NCBI GenBank assembly: GCA_042095375.1
Contig: JBELBJ010000006.1
Span: 1-64,000, forward strand
Reading direction: 5' to 3'
Length of the DNA: 64,000 nt
DNA from: GCA-2715645 sp042095375
GTDB lineage: Bacteria; Bacteroidota; Bacteroidia; Cytophagales; MED-G16
Shown here: piece by piece, positions 42,488 to 50,653 of the stretch
Layout: every line of letters starts with the position of its first letter
Position numbering within the stretch: position 1 is the stretch's first letter
The notes under the pieces: model-generated
What the model saw: only the letters and a program-made list of their open reading frames with translations
Told to the model about the DNA's origin: nothing
The model's database searches: none
Program-made: the position numbers and the translations under genes

Positions 42488-44704
42488 ACAATTCCTAAAG
42501 TTTATTATAATAAAAATAGATCTTTTTGTTTTTTTTATTTTAACGGCAAAAGAATAAGAATATATAATGGTAAGTCAATAGGAGAAAATATTTACCCCAA
42601 TAAGTTAAAAAATAAAGCACAGGTTCTGAATGAGCTAAATAAATTAAAAGATTCCCTTTTGATTCAATTACAAAATAATTGGGTGCCAAATAATTCTTTT
42701 AATCAAATTAAACCCCGTCTCAACGAAGAAGAAGAAAATATATCAACTTATGAAAAAAGTATATTTCAAGAAAGAATCAACTTAGAAATATATAAGAATT
42801 CAGAAAATGGATCAAAAATTGCTGCTAATGAGATTGCGGAATTAATAAGAAAAAAACAAAATATAGGAAAAAATTGTATTTTAGGCTTAGCAACCGGATC
42901 ATCTCCTATTTCTGTATACAAAGAACTAATTCGAATACATAAAAACGAAGGGCTTAGTTTTAAAAATGTAATTACATTTAATTTAGATGAATATGTTCCA
43001 ATGGATCTAAAATCTAAACATAGCTATCATTTTTTTATGTATGAAAACCTATTCAATCATATTGACATAAAAAAACAAAATATTTATATACCAAAAGGAG
43101 ATTTAGAAATCAAAAAAATACAAGACCATTGCATGGACTTTGAGAAAAAAATTAAAGATTATGGGGGTATTGATTTACAATTGCTAGGAATAGGAAGAAC
43201 AGGCCATATTGGATTTAACGAGCCTGGAGCTTTACGCTCCTCAATAACTAGACTAGTAAATATAGATTTTTTAACAAAATTTGATGCAGCTGAAGAGTTT
43301 CAGGGAATTGAAAATGTTCCTTCAAAAGCGATAACTATGGGGGTTCAGACTATACTTAATGCTAAAAAAATTATTTTATTAGCTTGGGGAGAAGGAAAAA
43401 GAACTGTTATTAAAAAATCCGTAGAAGAACCTCCTTCAGAAACAATGCCAGCATCTTATTTACAATATCACCCAAATACAAAATTCATTTTAGATAAAGG
43501 CTCCTCATCTAATTTAAATAGAATAAGCTGTCCGTGGTTTTATATTGATATAACTACATTTAACCCAGAAAGAAAAACATCAGATACCATAAAATCATGG
43601 AATGATTTTAATATAAAAAAAGCTGTAATATGGTTAAGTCTTAAATTAAAAAAACCAATTTTATTTCTAACCGATAAAGACTATCAGGAAAATGGAATGT
43701 CAAAAATTTTTGAAAAATATACTAATTCCTACAATGCAAACATAAAGGTTTTTAATATGATCCAACATACAATAACTGGATGGCCAGGGGGTAAACCCAA
43801 TGCAGATGACAGCAAAAGACCTGAGAGATCTAACCCATCAAAAAAAAGATCTTTGATTTTTTCTCCTCATCCAGATGATGATGTTATATCAATGGGGGGT
43901 ACAATTGAAAGGTTAGTAAAACAGGACCATGAAGTTTATATCGCATATCAAGTGTCGGGGAATATTGCTGTATTTAATGAGGATATTTTACAACAAATAG
44001 AAATTATTAAAAGAATGTTTAAGAATATTAGAAAATCATTTACTTTAAGAAACATCATAATTGAATCCAATTATATTTTTAATCTAATACAAAAAGAAAT
44101 TCAAAATAAAACCACATCAGACAAATCAATTTTATCAAAATTCAAATCATCAATTAGACAAGCAGAGGCGATTCAAGCAAGTACTTTTCTGGGTGTAAAT
44201 AAAAAAAATATTTCATTTCTAGAAATGCCTTTTTATAAAACAGGAAAAGCAAAAAAAAATGAATTAGGAAAAAAAGATATTTCAATTGTTTCTAAATTAA
44301 TAGAAAAAATAAAACCTCATCAGATTTTTGCAGCAGGAGACTTAGCTGATCCACATGGAACTCATCGATTATGTTTGAACGCTATATTTCAGTCTATTGA
44401 TAATTTAAAAAAAGAAAGTTTTATGAAAAACTGTTATGTTTGGTTATATAGAGGAGCGTGGAAAGAATGGAAAATATATGATATAGATATGTCTGTTCCT
44501 CTTACCAATGAACAAGCAATAACAAAAAGAAAGTCAATTTTTAAACACCAAACTCAGAAAGATAGTCCCGTTTTTCCTGGAAGTGATATGAGAGAATTTT
44601 GGCAAAGAGCTGAAGAAAGGAACGCACATACTGCAGAACTATATAAAAGATTGGGTTTTGCTCAATACCAAGCAATGGAAGCATTTAAAAGATACATTTT
44701 TTAA
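42476..44704 (+). CDS. nagB: Glucosamine-6-phosphate deaminase/LmbE fusion with recombinase-like N-terminal domain
   Basis: The 742-residue protein has three parts. Residues 93-360 are a glucosamine-6-phosphate deaminase (LGLATGSSP at 136-144, FNLDEY at 168-173, GRTGHIGFNEPG at 240-251). From about residue 455 there is a PIG-L/LmbE deacetylase domain with the metal-binding SPHPDDD (464-470). This NagB-LmbE fusion is normal in Bacteroidota. The first ~73 residues are extra; GKRIRIYNGKSIGENIYPNK and NNWVPN resemble the N-terminal domain of flavobacterial tyrosine recombinases. No in-frame ATG lies between this start and the NagB core; only TTG or GTG codons could start it later. It acts in amino-sugar catabolism. 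Confidence 0.88.
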   Translation: MRQYTIPKVYYNKNRSFCFFYFNGKRIRIYNGKSIGENIYPNKLKNKAQVLNELNKLKDSLLIQLQNNWVPNNSFNQIKPRLNEEEENISTYEKSIFQERINLEIYKNSENGSKIAANEIAELIRKKQNIGKNCILGLATGSSPISVYKELIRIHKNEGLSFKNVITFNLDEYVPMDLKSKHSYHFFMYENLFNHIDIKKQNIYIPKGDLEIKKIQDHCMDFEKKIKDYGGIDLQLLGIGRTGHIGFNEPGALRSSITRLVNIDFLTKFDAAEEFQGIENVPSKAITMGVQTILNAKKIILLAWGEGKRTVIKKSVEEPPSETMPASYLQYHPNTKFILDKGSSSNLNRISCPWFYIDITTFNPERKTSDTIKSWNDFNIKKAVIWLSLKLKKPILFLTDKDYQENGMSKIFEKYTNSYNANIKVFNMIQHTITGWPGGKPNADDSKRPERSNPSKKRSLIFSPHPDDDVISMGGTIERLVKQDHEVYIAYQVSGNIAVFNEDILQQIEIIKRMFKNIRKSFTLRNIIIESNYIFNLIQKEIQNKTTSDKSILSKFKSSIRQAEAIQASTFLGVNKKNISFLEMPFYKTGKAKKNELGKKDISIVSKLIEKIKPHQIFAAGDLADPHGTHRLCLNAIFQSIDNLKKESFMKNCYVWLYRGAWKEWKIYDIDMSVPLTNEQAITKRKSIFKHQTQKDSPVFPGSDMREFWQRAEERNAHTAELYKRLGFAQYQAMEAFKRYIF

Positions 44705-44730
44705 GCGTAACTTTTAAAAGGACAGGAATG

Positions 44731-44803
44731 TGGTGCTGGGCGGACTCGAACCACCGACTCACGGATTTTCAGTCCGATGCTCTACCACCTGAGCTACAGC
44801 ACC
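44731..44803 (-). tRNA. tRNA-Phe (GAA)
   Basis: The minus strand reads GGTGCTGTAGCTCAG at the 5' end, the anticodon loop CTGAAAATC with anticodon GAA, the T-arm GGTTCGAGTCC and the acceptor end CAGCACC plus discriminator A. Seven acceptor pairs are perfect. The 73-base gene does not encode CCA. It lies downstream of the NagB fusion gene, antisense to it, with its 3' end facing that gene. Confidence 0.97.
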
Positions 44804-44816
44804 AAATAAAATCAAG

Positions 44817-44846
44817 CAAAACTATAGAAATATAAAATATGGGCAA
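44817..44846 (-). promoter_or_regulatory. Promoter of the tRNA-Phe gene
   Basis: On the minus strand the -7 element TAGTTTTG (44817-44824) matches TAnnTTTG, and a TTG (44844-44846) lies 19 bases upstream. Transcription would begin about seven bases before the mature tRNA 5' end. Confidence 0.55.
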
Positions 44847-44878
44847 AATAATTTAATTTTAAAATTGTAAATTATGGT

Positions 44879-46198
44879 ATGATTGAATATTTAGAACAAA
44901 TAGTATTTATTATAATTTTTTCATTTTTTGTATTTCTAATTTTTAGAAGATCTAAAACTATTTATAGAAATATCTTTATTGGGAAAAAAGAGTATAAATC
45001 GTTTAATAATAAAAGTGAAAAAATAAAAAACGTTTTATTACTTGCCCTCGGCCAAAAAAAAATGTTTAAAAAAATTATACCAGCCGTTTTACATTTCTTA
45101 ATATATGTTGGATTTATTCTTATTAACATTGAGGTTTTAGAAATTATTCTTGATGGTGTTTTTGGAACTCACAGAGTTTTTGCTTCAATATTTAATAATT
45201 CATATAATTATGTAATATCTTTTTTTGAATTTTTAGCAATTCTTGTGATAATCTCATGCGTGTTTTTTTTAACAAGAAGAAATCTATTGAAAATAGATAG
45301 ATTCCAAAAAGTTGAATTATTTGGGTGGCCTAATTTAGATGCAAATATTATTCTCATTGCTGAAATCATTTTGATGGTTGCGATCTTAACTATGAATGCT
45401 GCAGACTTGTCATTACAAAGTATTAATTCAACAAACTATACAAAAACTGGTTTATTTATTTTTTCAAATTCTTTAACTCCTTTACTAAGTAGCTATGATG
45501 AAAGCCAATTGATTTTTATTGAGAGGACTGCATGGTGGATTCATATAGTTGGAATATTTTCTTTCGCTCTTTATGTCACATATTCAAAACATCTTCATAT
45601 ATTTTTAGCATTTCCAAATACTTACCATGCTAATAATGAGTCTTTGGGAAAAATGAAAAATATGCCAGAAATAACTTCAGAAATTAATATGATGTTAGGA
45701 ATTACTAATAATCCTGAAGTTCAAGAGCAACCAACAAATAGGTTTGGTGCCAAAGACATTAGTGATTTATCATGGAAAAATTTACTTGATGCCTATTCAT
45801 GTACTGAATGTGGAAGGTGTACGGAAGAATGTCCAGCAAATTTAACAGGCAAAAAGCTTTCGCCGAGAAAAATAATGATGGATACCAGAGATAGAGCAGA
45901 AGAATATGGGGAGATTCTTGATAAAAATAAAAACCCAGATATTGAAAATTTTCTTTTAGACTCATATATAACAAGAGAAGAAATTAATGCATGTACTAGT
46001 TGTAATGCATGTACTGAAGCTTGTCCCATTAATATAAATCCTCTTGAAATTATTTTAGAGCTTAGAAGATATGTAGCTCTAGAAGAATCTAAGGCTCCAA
46101 ATGAATGGAATATGATGTTTCAGAATATTGAAACAAATTTTTCTCCATGGAAATTTCCAATAGAAGATAGGTTTAAATGGAATAAAGAAAATAAATGA
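44879..46198 (+). CDS. Membrane Fe-S protein, HdrC/HdrD-like
   Basis: The 439-residue protein has about five transmembrane helices in its first 250 residues (including VLHFLIYVGFILINIE and WWIHIVGIFSFALYVTY). A soluble domain follows with two 4Fe-4S motifs, CTECGRCTEECP (about 305-316) and CTSCNACTEACP (about 379-390). The plan is that of heterodisulfide-reductase-like electron transfer proteins, with a NarI-like membrane part. Its stop overlaps the next gene (ATGA), whose product carries the CCG domains, so together they form one membrane redox complex, perhaps passing electrons to or from quinone. The substrate is not known. Confidence 0.85.
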   Translation: MIEYLEQIVFIIIFSFFVFLIFRRSKTIYRNIFIGKKEYKSFNNKSEKIKNVLLLALGQKKMFKKIIPAVLHFLIYVGFILINIEVLEIILDGVFGTHRVFASIFNNSYNYVISFFEFLAILVIISCVFFLTRRNLLKIDRFQKVELFGWPNLDANIILIAEIILMVAILTMNAADLSLQSINSTNYTKTGLFIFSNSLTPLLSSYDESQLIFIERTAWWIHIVGIFSFALYVTYSKHLHIFLAFPNTYHANNESLGKMKNMPEITSEINMMLGITNNPEVQEQPTNRFGAKDISDLSWKNLLDAYSCTECGRCTEECPANLTGKKLSPRKIMMDTRDRAEEYGEILDKNKNPDIENFLLDSYITREEINACTSCNACTEACPININPLEIILELRRYVALEESKAPNEWNMMFQNIETNFSPWKFPIEDRFKWNKENK

Positions 46199-46983
46199 AT
46201 TCAAAAACCATTTCAATAAAAGAACTAATTGAATCTGGTAATCCACCTGAAATTTTATTTTGGGTTGGATGTGCAGGGTCATATGATGAAAGATATAAAA
46301 AGGTCACTAAATCTTTTGTTAAAATATTAAACGAATTGAATATTAATTATGGAGTACTAGGAAAAGAAGAAGGATGCACCGGGGATCCAGCAAGAAGAGC
46401 TGGTAATGAATACCTTTTTCAAATGCAAGCAATAAATAACATAAATTTATTAAATACATACAATGTAAAAAAAATAGTTACTGCCTGTCCACATTGTTTT
46501 AATACAATCAAAAATGAATATCCTGCTTTAGGTGGAGAATATGAAGTTCAACACCATTCAGAGTTTTTAGAGGAATTAATTAATGATGGAAAAATTCAAA
46601 TTAAAAAATCAAAAGAAAAAATAACTTATCATGACTCATGCTACCTTGGTAGAGCAAATAATATCTATTCCGCACCAAGAAAAGTAATTGAATCGCTAAA
46701 GGGTGATTTAATAGAAATGAAAAGAAATAAACAAAATGGTTTATGTTGTGGCGCAGGGGGAGCACAGATGTTTAAAGAAGCTGAAAAGGGTAAAAAATCT
46801 ATAAATATTGAGAGAATAGAAGAAGCAGTTGATTCAGGGGCAACTACGATTGCTTCAGCTTGCCCATTTTGTTTAACAATGATGTCAGATGGTATAAAAG
46901 AAAAAAATCAAGAGGAAAACATTAAAACAAAAGATATCGTTGAAATATTAGTAGAAAATATAAAATCAAAAAAACAGAACTAA
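46195..46983 (+). CDS. CCG-domain Fe-S protein, HdrB/GlpC-like
   Basis: The 262-residue protein contains two cysteine-rich CCG domains. In the first, WVGCAGSYDER, EGCTGDPARR and TACPHCFN supply the cysteines; in the second, HDSCYLGR, NGLCCGAGGAQMF and SACPFCLTM. Such domains bind a non-cubane or 4Fe-4S cluster in heterodisulfide-reductase-like and lactate-oxidising complexes. It is translationally coupled to the membrane Fe-S protein upstream. Its partner reaction is not revealed; a D-lactate dehydrogenase gene 3.7 kb downstream is a possible but weak link. Confidence 0.87.
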   Translation: MNSKTISIKELIESGNPPEILFWVGCAGSYDERYKKVTKSFVKILNELNINYGVLGKEEGCTGDPARRAGNEYLFQMQAINNINLLNTYNVKKIVTACPHCFNTIKNEYPALGGEYEVQHHSEFLEELINDGKIQIKKSKEKITYHDSCYLGRANNIYSAPRKVIESLKGDLIEMKRNKQNGLCCGAGGAQMFKEAEKGKKSINIERIEEAVDSGATTIASACPFCLTMMSDGIKEKNQEENIKTKDIVEILVENIKSKKQN

Positions 46984-47017
46984 GTATAAAAATTCATTTT
47001 TTGATTAGCTTTATATT

Positions 47018-47518
47018 ATGTTTATTCCATTCAATAAAATATCTGAAAACTATACATGCTGGGTTTATCAAATAGGAAAAATGATAACACATACAGAGAA
47101 AGATTTTATTTCAAAAAGTTTAGAGGCCTTTTGTGAAAAATGGATGTCTCATAATAACTCTGTAAAATCATCATATGTTATTGATTTTAATTCTTTTATA
47201 ATTTTATTTGCAGATCAAAGCATAAATAAAGTTAGTGGTTGTGCAATAGATGAACAGTCTAGAATTATAAGAAAAATAGGCAACAACTTAAACATTAAAA
47301 TTTTACCATATATTAATACTGGTGTTTTTTTTAAAAACAAGTTGGTATTTTTATCTAAAGAAGAAATGGTATCAAAATTAAATTCCAATGAAATAAATGG
47401 TGACTCAGATATAATTAATATCACTATTAAAAGTAAAAAAGATTACGAAGAAAAATGGATATTAAAAATAAAAGAATCATGGCTCAATAATTTTTTAGCA
47501 CAAAAACAACATATATAA
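47018..47518 (+). CDS. Conserved Bacteroidota protein of unknown function
   Basis: The 166-residue protein has the start MFIPFNKISENYTCWVYQ and blocks LEAFCEKWMSHNNSVKSSYVIDFNSF and VSGCAIDEQSRIIRKI. It matches a small family limited to Bacteroidota that is often mislabelled ABC transporter ATPase. There is no Walker A motif and no membrane segment. It lies one base before the OmpA-family gene, suggesting co-transcription. No function can be assigned. Confidence 0.75.
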   Translation: MFIPFNKISENYTCWVYQIGKMITHTEKDFISKSLEAFCEKWMSHNNSVKSSYVIDFNSFIILFADQSINKVSGCAIDEQSRIIRKIGNNLNIKILPYINTGVFFKNKLVFLSKEEMVSKLNSNEINGDSDIINITIKSKKDYEEKWILKIKESWLNNFLAQKQHI

Positions 47519-47519
47519 G

Positions 47520-49469
47520 ATGCGAAAATTGCTTAGTTTAATAATATTAATTTTTATAATTCAATCATGTGTGACAACAAAGTCTGCATTAAAAAATTTT
47601 AATAATGCAGAATATAATAGCGCTGCCGAAAAATATAATCAAATTGTCAAAGAAGATGATCCAAAAATAAATTTTCTTCTTGCCGAATCATATCGAAAAT
47701 CTAACCAAATTAAAAAGTCATCGGATTATTATAAAAAAGCTATCGAGAATGGATATAAAGATGAAATAGCTCATTACTATTTAGCACTATCTCTTAAAGC
47801 AAATAGTAAAATTAATGAAGCAATAACTACAATAAATAATTACATTCAAAAGGGAAAAAATGAAAAATATATTGCATATTCAAAAGCTGAATTAAAAAAT
47901 TTAAATAAATTAAAAAATTATCCAGACTCAAGTTATTATTCTGTAAAAAACCTTGAAGCTGTTAATAGTAACCTCACCGAATACTCACCTACATATTCTA
48001 ATGGAAAATTATTTTTTGTATCAAATAGAGATACTGAAAAAAGATACAAAGGAACAGGAACACCATTTACAGACATTTATGAAATAAAGACAAAAGGAGC
48101 AGTCGTTGATCAAAACTCGCTCAAAATATTACCTAATAACATAAACCATGAAGAGGTAAATGAAGGCTCAATAACTTTTTCAAAAGATGGAATGTTTATG
48201 ATTTTTGCTAAGGGGAATGATGGAAAAAGTTCTGGAAGAAATAATGTAGACCTATACTATTCTAGATATAGAAGTAATAAATGGCAAACACCAAGATTAT
48301 TAAACATAAACAACTCTAAAAGTTGGGACTCAACACCATTTTTAAGTATTGATGGAAAAACATTATATTTTGCATCTAATAGATCTAATGGTTACGGAGG
48401 AACAGATATTTATAAAGCAAACCTAAATAAAAGGGGAAGATGGATCAATCTGCAAAATTTAGGACCTGAAATCAATACACCTGGAAATGAAATGTATCCA
48501 TATATATCAGAAGATGGGAAGTTATATTTTGCTTCTGATTATCATTTAGGTTTTGGTGGTTTAGACATAATGATTGCAACTAGAAAGGGAGGAGAAATTT
48601 CTATAGTAAACCCAGGAAAACCTTTGAATTCTGAAGGTGATGATTTTGGAATTTACTTTTTTAATCAAACAAAAGGATTTTTTACATCAAATAGAATTGG
48701 AGGAAAAGGTGATGATGATATTTATACTTTTGTTAATAATGATCCTGAATTAAAAATTGTAAATTATAAATTAACTGGAAATACATTAACACCAGAAAAT
48801 GAAAACTCCTACCTAACTCTTGATAATAGTACTGTTAAATTAACCGATAGAGATAATAATATTATTGAGGAAACATTTACAGGAAACGATGGTTCTTTTT
48901 CCTTTATTGTTTATCCAGAAGAAGAATATTTTTTAGTTGGAGAAAAAGAAAACTATTTCAACTCAAGAGTTGAGTTTAGTACATTAGGAAAAACTGCTGA
49001 CAAAGCAAAATTAAAAGATTTTGTAACAAATATTTCTTTTGAAAAAAACCTTATTCTAGAAAAAATAATTCTAAATAAATCTATTGTACTGGAAAATATT
49101 TATTATGATTTAGATAAAGCTGATATTAGAAATGATGCTGCATTAGAACTTAATAAACTCATTAGAATTTTAATAGATAATCCAAAAATATCAATAGAAC
49201 TGAGCTCGCATACTGATGATAGAGCAACTGTTGAGTATAATTTGAATTTATCACAAAGAAGAGCAGAGTCTGCTGTAAATTACATAATATCTAAGGGTAT
49301 AAATAAAAATAGATTAATTGCTAAGGGATATGGAGAATCAGAACTAATCATAAAAAATGCATCTAGCGAGGAAGAGCATCAAATAAATAGAAGAACTGAA
49401 TTTAAAGTAACTAAATATGAAGAGAATGAATCAGAGAGTGATGAAGAAAGGTTTTTTAATAATCAATAA
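47520..49469 (+). CDS. OmpA-family lipoprotein with PD40 repeats
   Basis: The 649-residue protein has a lipoprotein signal (FIIQSC, Cys about 17), an N-terminal TPR-like helical part (about 25-135), then WD40-like PD40 beta-propeller units (EYSPTYSNGKLFFVSNRD, STPFLSIDGKTLYFASNR, YPYISEDGKLYFASD), a carboxypeptidase-regulatory-like sandwich (about 435-520), and a C-terminal OmpA domain (about 530-640) that binds peptidoglycan. In that domain SSHTDDRATVEYN and NRRTEFKV stand for the usual motifs. This architecture is widespread in Bacteroidota envelopes, in gliding-associated PorE-like proteins among others. It is probably an anchor between outer membrane and cell wall. Confidence 0.9.
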   Translation: MRKLLSLIILIFIIQSCVTTKSALKNFNNAEYNSAAEKYNQIVKEDDPKINFLLAESYRKSNQIKKSSDYYKKAIENGYKDEIAHYYLALSLKANSKINEAITTINNYIQKGKNEKYIAYSKAELKNLNKLKNYPDSSYYSVKNLEAVNSNLTEYSPTYSNGKLFFVSNRDTEKRYKGTGTPFTDIYEIKTKGAVVDQNSLKILPNNINHEEVNEGSITFSKDGMFMIFAKGNDGKSSGRNNVDLYYSRYRSNKWQTPRLLNINNSKSWDSTPFLSIDGKTLYFASNRSNGYGGTDIYKANLNKRGRWINLQNLGPEINTPGNEMYPYISEDGKLYFASDYHLGFGGLDIMIATRKGGEISIVNPGKPLNSEGDDFGIYFFNQTKGFFTSNRIGGKGDDDIYTFVNNDPELKIVNYKLTGNTLTPENENSYLTLDNSTVKLTDRDNNIIEETFTGNDGSFSFIVYPEEEYFLVGEKENYFNSRVEFSTLGKTADKAKLKDFVTNISFEKNLILEKIILNKSIVLENIYYDLDKADIRNDAALELNKLIRILIDNPKISIELSSHTDDRATVEYNLNLSQRRAESAVNYIISKGINKNRLIAKGYGESELIIKNASSEEEHQINRRTEFKVTKYEENESESDEERFFNNQ

Positions 49470-49474
49470 ATAAA

Positions 49475-50632
49475 ATGTCAAATAGGTATTTAGAAAGAGG
49501 TGTATCAGCAATAAAGGAAGATGTTCACAATGCTATTAAAAATGAAAATAAGGGTTTGTTTGAAAACACTTTTTGCAAGGTTATTCCAGATGTTGTTTCA
49601 GGAAGTTTAGACTATTGTAATATATTGCATGCAGATGGAGCGGGAACAAAATCTATTTTAGCTTATTTGTATTGGAAAGAAACTGGAGATATAAGCGTTT
49701 GGAAAGGAATTGCTCAAGATGCATTAATAATGAATATTGATGATATGATTTGTGTTGGAGCTTGCAATAATTTCGTTATGTCTTCAACTATAGGTAGAAA
49801 TAAACATCTTATACCAGGAGATGTAATTACAGAAATAATTAAGGGTAATAATGAAGTTATAAATACTCTTAGCAAATATGATATAAATATTTTTTCATCA
49901 GGAGGTGAAACCGCTGATGTTGGTGACATTACAAAAACAATAATTGTTGATAGCACCGTATTTGCAAGAGAAAAAAGAGAAAACATTATTGAATTAAATT
50001 TAAAAAATAAAGATGTTATAATTGGGTTATCATCATCAGGAAAATCAAAATACGAAAAAGAATTTAATAGCGGAATTGGAAGTAATGGTTTAACATCTGC
50101 CCGTCATGATATACTAAATAATGTTTATTCAGAAAAATATCCTGAAACGTATAGCGAAGAAACACCAGAAGATCTGGTTTATTGTGGAAATCATTTATTA
50201 ACTGACAAACACCAATTATATAAAAATATTGGAAAAATGTTACTTTCTCCAACAAGAACATACTCTCCTATAATAAAAAAAGTTCTAGAAGAACATAGAA
50301 AAAATATATCAGGAATTATTCACTGTACTGGAGGTGGGCAAACAAAAGTTTTAAATTTTTTAAATAATCATAGGGTGGTAAAAAATAATTTATTCGAAAT
50401 ACCTGAAATATTTAAAATAATCCACGAGGATACCAAATGCTCTTTAAAAGAAATGTATCAAGTATTTAACATGGGTCATAGAATGGAAGTATATTGTAAA
50501 AAAGAATTATCAGAATCTATCATTAAAATATCAAAGGAGTTTGGTGTAGATGCAAAGGTTATTGGGCATGTTGAAAAATCATCAAAAAATAAACTAATTA
50601 TTGAATCAGAAAATAGTACTATTGAGTACTAA
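49475..50632 (+). CDS. purM: Phosphoribosylformylglycinamidine cyclo-ligase
   Basis: PurM closes the imidazole ring in purine synthesis (AIR synthetase). The 385-residue protein shows the glycine-rich HADGAGTKSILAYL, AQDALIMNIDDMICVGA, GLSSSGKSKYEKEFNSGIGSNGL and GHRMEVYCKKE blocks. It is longer than the Escherichia coli enzyme (345), as is usual for the Bacteroidota branch. It starts five bases after the OmpA gene. Confidence 0.94.
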   Translation: MSNRYLERGVSAIKEDVHNAIKNENKGLFENTFCKVIPDVVSGSLDYCNILHADGAGTKSILAYLYWKETGDISVWKGIAQDALIMNIDDMICVGACNNFVMSSTIGRNKHLIPGDVITEIIKGNNEVINTLSKYDINIFSSGGETADVGDITKTIIVDSTVFAREKRENIIELNLKNKDVIIGLSSSGKSKYEKEFNSGIGSNGLTSARHDILNNVYSEKYPETYSEETPEDLVYCGNHLLTDKHQLYKNIGKMLLSPTRTYSPIIKKVLEEHRKNISGIIHCTGGGQTKVLNFLNNHRVVKNNLFEIPEIFKIIHEDTKCSLKEMYQVFNMGHRMEVYCKKELSESIIKISKEFGVDAKVIGHVEKSSKNKLIIESENSTIEY

Positions 50633-50653
50633 ATTTTAACTTTTATAATAATT

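Noticed and set aside
47018..47518. ABC transporter ATPase, as this family is often labelled
   Set aside because: No Walker A, signature or Walker B motif is present, so the label is not supported.
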